The translations under genes and the position numbers were made by a program. Shown here one piece after another: positions 11,335 to 20,559 of a stretch of 49,718 nucleotides of DNA. Below the pieces are notes generated by a model. The model searched no databases. It was not told the origin of the DNA and saw only the letters and a program-made list of their open reading frames with translations. The first letter of the stretch is position 1, and the number at the start of each line of letters is the position of its first letter. The DNA comes from Zygnema cylindricum (taxonomy: Eukaryota; Streptophyta; Zygnematophyceae; Zygnematales; Zygnemataceae), in the NCBI GenBank assembly GCA_037447655.1, contig JBBHKE010000819.1, positions 1-49,718 of the forward strand, written 5' to 3'.

Positions 11335-11625
11335 GGCGGATTCTTCCATCTCTCCCTCTATCTCTCTCTCACTCTCTATCTCTCTCTCTCCTCCCTCACT
11401 TTTTTGCCTTTCTTGATGAGTCTCTGCTTCCCTTTGTCCCTCACAAGTTTCAGACTCCCTCTCTCAGACTCTCTCTCTCTCTCTCGCTCTCTCTCTCCCT
11501 CTCTCTCTCTCTCTCGCTCTCTCGCTCTCTCGCGCTCTCTCCCTCTCTCTCGCGCTCTCTCCCTCTCTCTCGCGCTCTCTCCCTCTCGCGCTCTCTCTCT
11601 CCCTCTCTCGCTCTTTATAAATATA
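11335..11625. repeat. CT-rich microsatellite with CTCTCGCG variants
   Basis: Polypyrimidine on the plus strand: (CT)n interspersed with CTCGCTCT and CTCGCGCTCTCTCCCT units. It precedes the partial cassette copy in the same order as at 9238-9260. Open frames rich in S and L across it are artefacts. Confidence 0.9.
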
Positions 11626-11654
11626 TATATATATATATATGTATAATTATATAA

Positions 11655-11686
<32 letters not shown>

Positions 11687-11973
11687 GTATGTATATAATT
11701 AATAAGTTAAGAAAAAAGAGGAAAAAAAAGGAGGCAAACTAGGTACCTTCTTCTCCGGAGTCAGTAAAGTGGCGAGCGCTCTTCACTCAATGGGACTGAT
11801 GTCACACATAACAACAAAACAATGGAATAGAAATCAGTCTTGGGGGGCGGAAAAAAAAAAGCATGAACATAAAAAAAAAAACATTGTGATAAACGGACAA
11901 AAAATGAGTTGGATAATGATGTTAAAAAGAAAAAAACTTTTCAGCTCGAGAATTTAAAATTTGAGAAATGAAG
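11626..11973. repeat. partial fourth copy of the composite cassette
   Basis: From the TATAAATATAT tract through the cassette to the segment ending GAAATGAAG, this copy is nearly identical to 9270-9606. Similarity stops abruptly at 11973/11974. There the earlier copy continues AATAAGGC and this one continues ACTCACAAGACCC, the left breakpoint of the retroelement fragment. Confidence 0.85.
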
Positions 11974-13048
11974 ACTCACAAGACCCTGAATACACCCCAA
12001 CCCGGGAAGGTGATCAGGAATTTAAAGAAGATCATGAGCTATTGGAGGCGGAGGAACCGGAACGAGAACCAACGCATCCGCCAATTGAAGAGCGCCCATC
12101 AGATCTAGAGGTGATGCGGGACCCAAAAAACAACGAGAGTACCGCGGACGAGCAATCGTCTGAAAGCGCGGAGAGGAAGGCAGAGGCACAATACCCCAGT
12201 GGTGACAATGTGTTCCTCCTGCGGGGAAACCGAAGAGATTCGGAGGAGGAAAGTGAACAGGGAGAGGAAATTCCCTACTACCTCTTCCCACTACCGGTCT
12301 ACATTTTGCATCCGGACCTCGCCTTCAGCTTCGCCAAAAGGTTTTATTAAAACCCCTCGGAGTGGCCCGAGGAATGGCGTGTAGGGAAGCCTGGAGATCC
12401 TATCCGTATTATGCCGACGTCCCGTCACACCCAGCGTGGAATTTCATGCGGACAAAAGACCTAGGAAATAATCATAAAGGTTATGTGCAGCTGAATCCTC
12501 ACGCCTTACCATTCGTGGAGGTGGTAGAAGACAACTACAGGTATAGGATTGATGTTCCCGCGTTACTCCGTCATTATCACCCGTGGGATGTCCGCCTTCA
12601 AGACATCATCTCTAGGGCGGAGGTCACCCCTGAGGTACGGGCACTCAAGCTGGCCCGAAGGAATGCTCTGCAGCGGGCCCGAGCTGCAAGGAAACACGTG
12701 TCCTTTAAATTACGGAAAGTACCTCGGTGGGAACTAGCGGACGAGGAAGCGGAGGAAGTTTCCCCAGTGGCTGAACCTGAAGAACCCCGGATTCCGGCAC
12801 CCGAGGAGCCTGCACCGGCGGCCATTCCGCCGCGACCCGAATTAACCGAGGTTGTACCCGAGGAAGGGGAGGATCAGGTTAGGGAGCGAATTACTCGGAG
12901 GCGGTTGGCAACGGCAGATCATCATATCGCGTTGCTGGAGACCCGATGTGAGCAGCTCCAACATCAACTCGACGCCCTTTGCCAGAAGTTCAAGGAGTAT
13001 CGCGAGGAAACATACGACATACTCCAGAAGTTGCAGTTCCCTGAGTAA
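11974..13048 (+). pseudogene. broken retroelement-borne ORF, relative of the 446-codon ORF at 34.6-35.9 kb
   Basis: A 5'-truncated ORF without its own start codon. Frame one runs to a TAA at 12348-12350. Homology continues past that stop (SEWPEEWRVGKPGDP), then moves to another frame near 12397 and stays open to the stop at 13048. Matches to the intact ORF at 34556-35896 are clear: STADEQSSESAERK against STSDQQSSESSERR, EWPEEWRVGKPGDP against DWPDYWRFGEARPID, DVPSHPAWNFM against DVPAHPTWLYI, and IDVPALLRHYHPWDVRL against IDVPELIRHYHPWDPRL. The last 45 residues (LLETRCEQLQHQLDALCQKF) look like a coiled coil in both. It ends 41 bp before an LTR, so it was the last ORF of an LTR-type element. 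A gag-like role is possible but unproven. Confidence 0.7.
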
Positions 13049-13077
13049 TTCCAAGTTCAGCGGGACGCTGAATCCTT

Positions 13078-13089
13078 AGTGGGAGGCAT
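13078..13089 (+). other. candidate polypurine tract
   Basis: AGTGGGAGGCAT lies immediately upstream of the LTR start. This is the position and composition expected of the primer for plus-strand synthesis in LTR retrotransposons. Confidence 0.6.
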
Positions 13090-13575
13090 TGTAATTGGAT
13101 TGCAGGATTCGGGTACTTAGTTGCTAGAGCTAGGATGCTATAGTTGCGATTCCAGAGCAGCGCAGCTGTGATTCCTGACCAGCGCAGCATTCCAGCATAG
13201 CAACCTAGCGGCGTAGCACCTTAGTAACGCAGCAGCGTAGCAACGCAGCATAGCAATGCCGCAGAATGTAGATTGAACAGGATAATTCTAGAAGGGAGTT
13301 TTGGATAGATCTCGGTTGACTGTGAAGGTTCACGTGTACAGGTGTATAGTACTAGGTTGACTAGCAGTTAGTTAGTTTAAATAGTCGAGTAGACCTAGTG
13401 AATGACACTCTTCAAGTAGACCTACACAGCTAGCGCAACCTTGTACTCTCCTTCAAGTAATAAAACGCAACCTTGTCTGTGAGTTCTGTGTGCTCCTGCT
13501 GTTGCTACGGGAAGATCCTTGGTGTTTTCCGCTGTGTACTGTGACGTGTTGTGGTGTATTGTCACCTCTTTTACA
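13090..13575 (+). repeat. 3' long terminal repeat of a retroelement (486 bp)
   Basis: It starts TGTAA and ends TTACA, the short inverted repeat typical of LTRs, directly after a polypurine tract. Inside are a TATA-like TTTAAATA at 13376-13383 and a polyadenylation signal AATAAA at 13459-13464, in the order expected for U3-R. The U3 part at about 13150-13265 contains short near-repeats of the CAGCGTAGCAACG type. No 5' LTR, integrase or reverse transcriptase is in the window, so this is a truncated or non-autonomous copy. Confidence 0.65.
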
Positions 13576-13576
13576 A

Positions 13577-14159
13577 CAAGTATGCACGTAAAAAAAATGT
13601 TTTAATGGGACCTTTCCCATGTGCTAAAGTTACATTATTTTTTGTCGTTTTCCTCCATAACTTAGCCCCCAACGAGAAAATCCGAAGCCGTACCAAAAAA
13701 ATGAAATTACCACCGTACAAGTTGCGTTACCTTGGAACTTTAAATGAATTGCAGTTTGTCGTCTAGCGCGATGCAGTTTGTCGTCTAGCGCGATGTAGTT
13801 TTTCGCCTAGCGTGTTTCGACCCTCTTTCGCGTCCTTCCAGCTCATCTTCAAACTTTATATAAACCACCTCGCGAGTTGATTTTAAATAAAGTTCCATGA
13901 TGTGAGCAAATAGGCAAATGATGTCGCACGCGTCAAAGGTTTTTGACCATTTTTTGTGCGCGGAGTACAAAAAAAAACCCACAGCACGTTTACAACCTGT
14001 ACGTACTCTTTTCCGTGCACCTTTTTCTGTATAGGGGTCGTGAGGGCGAAACTCTGTGCATTCATTCCACAGAGTATGCAGCGTATATAAGACCTCTAAG
14101 ATAATGCATGCCCCTTCCTCTTTTCCACTAAATATGTGTCACCATGGCACACAATTATT
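13577..14159. other. no gene; short 24-bp triplication
   Basis: Around 13750-13815 the phrase AGTTTGTCGTCTAGCGCGAT occurs twice in tandem, with a third, weaker version (AGTTTTTCGCCTAGCGTG). The rest of the interval is unique and shows nothing recognisable. Confidence 0.55.
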
Positions 14160-14445
14160 CTGACCATCATCAACCCTGTGAGGGCCCGACTCCATTGAGC
14201 CGAACGCAAAAAGAATCACTGAATTTGCTCCCGTGAGCATTAAGTTATGGCTGGTCAAAGATGACCTTTGTAGTTACAAGCTCTCTCAAAGAGAGGTGGC
14301 TAAATTTCACTAAGTCCTGGTCTGCCTACTCACAGCTACCTACTACTGAACCCTAGACCAATAATAACACTGTGCAGCACAAGAAGGTACAGTGGCCGAT
14401 GTACTTCTTTTACGGTCGTTGTACGGCATGGCCTTTCGGGTGACG
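14160..14445 (-). repeat. dispersed SINE-like repeat, copy 1
   Basis: Read on the minus strand it contains GGCCATGCCGTAC, ACTGTACCTTCT, GGACTTAGTGAAATTTAGCC, GAGAGAGCTTGTA, CATCTTTGACCAGCC and GTGATTCTTTTTGCG. These align in order with copies at 16336-16545 and 17290-17570. A weak tRNA A-box-like string (GGTAGCTGTGAGTAGGCAGA) lies in the expected place. Confidence 0.5.
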
Positions 14446-16335
14446 CTTGTCATATCGGGAGCCATGGGTCCTCCTCCGATCTTCTTCGTTTTCCAATGAG
14501 GTGGCACCACGTGGCGCTATCTCCGAAAGCCGCCAAAAGTTCATTCCGGGTTGGCGGCTGCAATGACGGGCGTCCGATTATATATATTTACACGGTTCGA
14601 ATTTGCGTCCGTGCATGATTCGTTTCACATGCGCCTTTTTGCCAGTTTGTTCAGTTAAATGAATTAGCCGTCGCGTAACTGTTTATATACTTATCAAACC
14701 CAATATGTTTATCGATTCTTCAGCTACTTAACGGATAGGGCGGCAAGCTATTTTTGGACTATTGAGGACCTAGGATCACATCCGGGTCAGTCCACCTTTT
14801 TGGTAAAGTGTCCCCTATTCCAGTCTGCCACCTTCTGATCAAGGAGGCAGCCATGGTTTTCTCTGATCCTCTCTCTCTCTCTAGAGTCTAACTAAAATAG
14901 ACAAGTGAACTATTAATTATTCCTTTTTAACAAAATCGTACGAATATGTCTGAATAGTTAGTGGATGGCAACATGAGTGTGAAATAATATCCTCTCTCAA
15001 ACATTTTCTCGCGGCTTCTAGTGGCCTCATATCCACCCTGGTGGAAGGCACTTGGCCTATATGACGTGTAGCAACGTGATTGCGTGTTCATCATGGTTAT
15101 TTTTTGAATTTTGCACGCGACACAATACTATATGTTCTGGCGCTTAAAATTAACCTCCTTCAGGTCACTTGTTGTAAACTGAAAGGGTCGACCAATAGTG
15201 TATCAGATTCTACATGCAACGGTCAAGGTTTACGCCAATAACTTTGCAGAATCAAATTAGTCATTCAGTAACCTCTTTTTCTGACAAAAAAAAATAGGGT
15301 AAGACATTTTACGAAACATTACGGCCTTCGGTAAACAACTTTATTTTTTCTAATGGAACTTCACTCTTAAAAGACCTTACGCCAAACACAATTTTAGAGT
15401 TAATTTACACATTTCAAGGTATGTCCCTATGTACTTATAATTCAACAAACTTACTTTGTATTTTATCGCTTATCCGCCAAACCCATTTTTCCAGTGTCCC
15501 TTTGTGTAAAAACGAAAGTGTAGGGCTCGCGGTATTCGAACAAATCTTGAGCTGGACGATCAAAAGGTTTCAAACTAATGAGAAACACTTAGAAATTTCC
15601 ACTTTGGCACCAAACAAAGCTGGGGCCTCGTTGACGCATGTAGATCAGTAAACATTATTTTTTGTCTGAGATATTATGTACAACGAAATCAAGACATGCC
15701 ATACTTGACGTGATTGATCAACTCTTGAAAGATTAAAAAATAATTGGCGCGTGTGAAGAGAAAGATGAAAGCAATTCGACTTGGACGCCATGTCTAGATT
15801 TCAAGATGAAGTTACATCTTAACAAAAAATTATGAAAAAAATCTTAGTTACACAGTTTCGAGGTGTGAGTTAGGCCGTGTTCATATGTAACATAAACTTT
15901 GGAATTTTTACTTTGGATTTTAGCAAACATTTTACGTTGTAGTTTCAAAGTGTTGTTATGTAAAGTCTTTATTGCAAAACTTGCGATGGTAAATCCATGT
16001 GTATAAAAGCGATAAAATTCATGGATAAGGAGAAATACAACAAGTGCATGGAACAGTCGTTGAGCCGCACAATCAAACGAACGCCGATAAATGAAATATT
16101 GTGATCGAAGAACCTTGTGAAAGCCGACATCTCGAAATGGTACTTTTGGCGGCTTACACCAAAAGAGCCACATATTCATATAAGGTAGCACCTCATTGGA
16201 CACTGGAAGAGCATAAAGAACCATGGCGTCCGTTGTGGATGGTACTGTGGTTTTACTAACACTGTAAAGAGGCGGTTCATATCCTATTCTAATTTACTTT
16301 CGACTTATACATATTGTACGATACAATCTTTTGAG
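14446..16335. other. no recognised gene
   Basis: Unique-looking sequence with short CT runs near 14865. A minus-strand open frame of 126 codons at 15844-16224 has no recognisable motif and part of its 5' end resembles repeated DNA near 17155. Nothing is supportable as a gene. Confidence 0.5.
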
Positions 16336-16545
16336 TGGTAGTTAGCTCAGTAGATAAGAGTTGTGAGAAATTCTTTAGGACTTAGATAATTTTTGAGTCC
16401 TTCTCTCTTAGAGAGCATTTGTATGTATATGATGACTTTGATCAGCCTTAACTAACTACTTAGTGGAGCAATTTTAACGATTCTTTTTGTGGCGAATTCA
16501 TGGGAGTCATACCTTCACAAAGATGAAGTAGGTTTACATTGGTGC
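16336..16545 (+). repeat. dispersed SINE-like repeat, copy 2, with tRNA-like head
   Basis: The left end has a tRNA-type A box (TTAGCTCAGTAGATAAGAG). About 50 bases later there is a B-box-like TTTTGAGTCC, a spacing normal for a tRNA-derived RNA polymerase III promoter. The body (CTCTTAGAGAGCATTTGTA ... CTTTGATCAGCC ... CGATTCTTTTTGTGG) is shared with the other two copies. It does not fold as a complete tRNA. A SINE is the best reading, but three copies in one window is limited evidence. Confidence 0.45.
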
Positions 16546-16680
16546 CTTTTGTTAAAATATGTATTTTTTTTATGTATTTTATAGGTTATTCTTTTTGGAA
16601 ACAAAAGGGTTTTAAAGGCAGCAACGCTTTAACCTCTCTCTCTCTCTCGGATCTCCACACTTTTTGTAGTCACTAATGAC

Positions 16681-16820
<140 letters not shown>

Positions 16821-17289
16821 TGGTCGCTTGAGGAGCCAAGAGGATACAGTGAAAAGTCTAAGAAGACTGTACCAAAAAGATTACAGACCAGGTAGGAATT
16901 GATCCTGGTCCCTAAAGTTCGCCGGAATAACCTTCAACATTGTCCTATAGTCTTGGAACTGTGCTGCGATGTACAAGGTTAAATAGCTACTTAACAAAAT
17001 ACATGGAGATTAAACCGATTAACTAGGTATCTAAGTAATATCACATAAAATCAGTAAAAACTTTGTATGCCCGTCGGTATCGCACTAAACACATAAATTG
17101 GACATTTGCTTTAACAACTAACATTAAAAGTCGGTTTACATCAGACAACTATTATTCAAAGCCGACATCACGGAATTGCATTTTTGGGGGTTTATGGACA
17201 TTACGTCACCGGATGACACGTGGCGCAGCGTAATTGTAATACGGAATCACAAAGAGCATCACGACAAGTCTGAAAGTGACAAACGTCCT

Positions 17290-17570
17290 CACCATGGCTA
17301 TGCCGTACCTTGACCGTAGAGAAGGTACCACGGGAACAGTACCTTCTTGTACGGTAGAGTCCACTAATTGGTGTTCTATAACAGTATAGAGGGGTTAAGA
17401 GAGGGATTAAGGACCTTTTTAATTTGGTAGGTAGCCACATCTCCCACAGAGAGCTTGTGTACAAATAGGCATCTTTGCCTCTTTATAATTAATCGCCTGG
17501 TTGGGCGTTTCAAGAGATTTCTTTTCCTGTGGAATCACGGGAGTCCAAAATACACAAAGGTGTAGTCATT
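17290..17570 (+). repeat. dispersed SINE-like repeat, copy 3
   Basis: It shares GGCTATGCCGTACC, GACCGTAGAGAAGGTACC, ACAGTACCTTCTTGT, GGTAGCCACATCTCCCACAG, AGAGCTTGTGTACAA, CATCTTTGCC and TTTCTTTTCCTGTGGAATCA with the other copies in the same order. It is inverted relative to copy 1, 2.9 kb away. Confidence 0.5.
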
Positions 17571-18039
17571 CTTAAACTTCACCCACCAAGGTGGCCGTAG
17601 GTGTGGGATCAAGGGAGCCATTAAAAATTAACTAGAGGCTTCATATTATAAAGGGAATTTTGTAATCCAATGGGGGATACAAAATTGCACCTTCCACCTT
17701 CGAAGGTGGTAGTTTTTCTGGAGTAAACTAGAGCAAGTTGGGACTATATTAGACAGCCAATCGGAAGCTTAAACTCTTGACTTTCAATCGCAACCGTCCG
17801 ATCCACAATCCAACATGTGTGTGCGGATAAAAGATGTTTTACGTGAAAAAAAAACATCAACACTAATAGCGATTCACGGTGTACTGCACTGAATCTTGCA
17901 ACTTTTTGGCCCTCCGGGGTGCCGAAGACGTCCGCGACCGCTCGTTTAGGGTTTATTTTTTCTGTTTTTTTTTTTTTTTTATTAAAAAAACAACCCAAAC
18001 CCCAAAACCCTATTTCTCGTACCCGATCCCAAGAGGTGC

Positions 18040-18082
18040 AGAATGTCGGCGCGAGGTGCCGCGAGGTGCCGCGAGGTGCCGA
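18040..18082. repeat. 10-bp tandem repeat (GCGAGGTGCC x3)
   Basis: Three consecutive copies of GCGAGGTGCC, plus flanking partial copies (AGAGGTGCAG, GAAGGT). They lie in a 240-bp stretch between a solo transposon end (17863-17883) and the MITE starting at 18127. Confidence 0.8.
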
Positions 18083-18126
18083 AGGTCCCACACTTGTATG
18101 GGGGCTTGTTCGATATCCTTGCTGTA

Positions 18127-18627
18127 CACCGCGAATCGTAATTAGAGTAATGAACAAATTAGAGTACAAAAACTAAAAATAATAATTAGAGTAATGAACG
18201 CTAATTTATGTGAAAGAGCTGTTTCAACTATGAAGTTTACTCTAATTTATTTAAGTACTCTAATTTGGCACGCTAATATCCTCTACTGTAAATAAGGTAT
18301 TCGTACAGAATTTGGCAAAACGTACAGTTTATAGTCACTATGACGTTTGCACTACGCGGTTTGTTAAAACGCAGTTACATGATAACGGCCTGTATTAAAT
18401 CATTATTCGTAATTTTTTACTTAATAAAGTACAATTTTGCACGGTATGAGGTCGTCCGTACTCCACACTATTTAAAACGAACCTATATTATAATTAAAAA
18501 CGCTAATTAAACTTTACCTTAAATAGAATAATGAAACAATTAGAATCATTTACTCTATTTCATGTGATAGAGTCGAAATTTCGAGCGACCGAATCAGAGT
18601 AATTTACTCTAATTACGATTCGCGGTG
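18127..18627. mobile_element. 501-bp MITE with CACCGCGAATCG termini
   Basis: It begins CACCGCGAATCGTAATTAGA and ends with the exact reverse complement, with TA on each side (18125-18126 and 18628-18629), as expected for Tc1/mariner insertion at TA. No ORF. Interior phrases such as AATAAGGTATTCGTACAGAA and AACGCAGTTACATGATAACG recur in inverse orientation in the equally long MITE at 25792-26292. Related sequence lies near both ends of the 9.6-kb element at 28850-38466. It is probably an internally deleted derivative mobilised in trans. Confidence 0.88.
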
Positions 18628-18629
18628 TA

Positions 18630-19818
18630 GCTCTCCAAAGCATAGTTCAAAAGTAGGTGAAAGTAGGCCCATACAATATGCCTAATGTATGTAAAACATA
18701 CAATATGACCTTAAGACCCATATGGGTCGCGAAATGAAAAAAAATAGTAACAGGGTTGAGTTGCACATCGATCGATAGAGAATTAAATGTCATGTCTACA
18801 TTTTTAAAAACATTCAGACATTTTTTTTTCTATGATTTTTTAGGTATTTTTTATTTAAACCGTCATATTTGGACGATCGGACGGTCACTGATCAAAGTAG
18901 CGATCTAAGAAGATCACATGAAAAGCCCATAACACAACTTACGATATAACTATCTGTCATATTAGCGTCTGCAATTTTGAAGGCCACACTAAATAAAGCC
19001 TCAAATTGACCAACACGGCGTTATGGGACGATAAAAAATAAATACTCCACACTGCCAAAAATATTACCAAAACCTACCCGTTGATGGCTGGTGGTTCATT
19101 CACGGTATAAATTTTGTTTGGTTGCCCGTCCGCGTTTTTTTTTTTTCCCGGTTTCCTTTACCGCGGAATGTCATCCTACGTCGTGTCAGCTCACTAAAAA
19201 ATTCATCCAGCGGCATGCGCTGTACTATGATCATACGTCAAATTCGTACGTTCATACAAGAGTGTGCACAACGCACACACATACAGTATGCCTACTCTAC
19301 GCGAGTTTTGTGCCAATTTTTGTGCGCCTACCAAAGGCCTACCATAAAAACACCTACTTTTGAACTATGCTCCAAAGTGTTCCGATGACTGAAAACAAAA
19401 GCCACCGGTTAAAGTCGTGTCGCATATAGACGATATGTAACTTTCTCACACTCATGTACTTTTGTCGTTGTAGACGTTTGGCTTTTTGCGGCATTGCCCG
19501 GCATCATGCGACTCTGTGACACTGCTGATATCTATAATTTTGAAAATTTCGCACAGAGAATGTGACACTGCTAATAACTATAATTTTGAAACTTTCGCAC
19601 AGAGAATATTTTTCAGAGCTCTTTCATAGCAAACCGAAATTGTCGTGTTTCATTCAGAAAGGAGTGGCGGTGTAGACTTTTGCAAAGACTCGTGAATGAA
19701 ATTGGCGATTCGAGATCCTTGGAATTTTTTTCTCGTACATGTGGGAGACGGGTAAAATTACCTCGCTTATACGCTAATTTAGTGTTAACAAAGACATTAA
19801 CATTAATATTGGCACTTA
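18630..19818. other. no gene; local repeats and segment shared with 39.1 kb
   Basis: At 19510-19608 a unit of about 52 bp (TGTGACACTGCT ... CTATAATTTTGAAA ... TTTCGCACAGAGAAT) occurs twice in tandem. Sequence at about 19640-19760 (TTTTGCAAAGACTCGTGAATG, TTTTTTTCTCGTACATG, GACGGG) resembles 39110-39235 inside the Harbinger-type MITE. It may be a fragment of that family. No coding region is supported. Confidence 0.5.
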
Positions 19819-20541
19819 GTGCCAAAAGAAAGGTCTCCTACCATCTCAACAGCTAGTGCACTACCACACCTTAGCGTACGAAACCAAGTTCCACATGTTC
19901 AATCCTTCGTTGCTGATACTACATTTCAACCAAAGCAACGCATATCCGAGCAATTAGCTGCCGTCGAATTTGGAAACCTCTTAGAAACGTTACCTTCCGC
20001 TCAATCGCTTGCGCGTTTATGTTCGTTTTCTGGGCCCAGGGCTGGTGTGTAGCTGCAAGCCACACCTACCATTTTGACACTCCGGTTGTCGTCTGACCAA
20101 TTCGCCCCTTCTTTACGCTTATGTTTGGGTTAGCCTCACCCTCCGCTCTTAGTGGGAGTGCACTGTGTTTGCAACCACGACGGAACATTTACTTAACTTC
20201 TCACATGGTGGGGAACGTACTATCATGATTTGGTGCGAGATGCCATTGTTTCAATTAGGGATGAGGCGGGCTACACCGTCAAAAGGGAGGTTTCTCATAT
20301 ACTCCAAGCTTGGCTCCGGTCTAAGGGTTTTCGCAGCCCTTAGGTTGACAATATAGTGTTGGGGGGACTCTTACGGATCCGATTGGGACACACTTTGCAT
20401 ACAGGAGAGGCTGCTTGGGACATAGCGGCTACCACAGAAAGAGTTAGACTCACCTAGACCCGTCGGATCAGTTTGTCCCATTTGGGGTGGAGATTTTTGG
20501 ATCTTTGGACAAGTCATTCAATGACATCCTGCGACAATGTG
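19819..20541 (+). pseudogene. decayed C-terminal fragment of a reverse-transcriptase-type ORF
   Basis: One frame carries a recognisable but stop-ridden sequence. LARLCSFSGPRAGV is followed by a TAG, then LRLSSDQFAPSLRLCLG, then another stop, then the CVCNH region, a TAA, and YYHDLVRDAIVSIRDEAGYT. After a frame change, FVPFGVEIFGSL and FNDILRQCA end the match near 20541. In plant and algal genomes this order (SGPRAGA, LRLGLP, Cys-rich, HD.VRDA...AGY, PL.VE.FG, F...L..CA) is typical of the C-terminal part of retroelement ORFs that carry a reverse transcriptase, from memory of the family. At least three in-frame stops and one frameshift are visible, so it is dead. The reverse transcriptase domain itself is not present here. 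Confidence 0.55.
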
Positions 20542-20559
20542 CGTGAAAAACATTTGAAT

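Noticed and set aside
15844-16224. Minus-strand frame of 126 codons
   Set aside because: No recognisable motif, no splice partners, and part of it resembles a local repeat near 17155.
16336-16410. A complete tRNA gene
   Set aside because: The A box and a B-box-like string are present, but no anticodon stem or acceptor stem pairs, so only a tRNA-like head is claimed.
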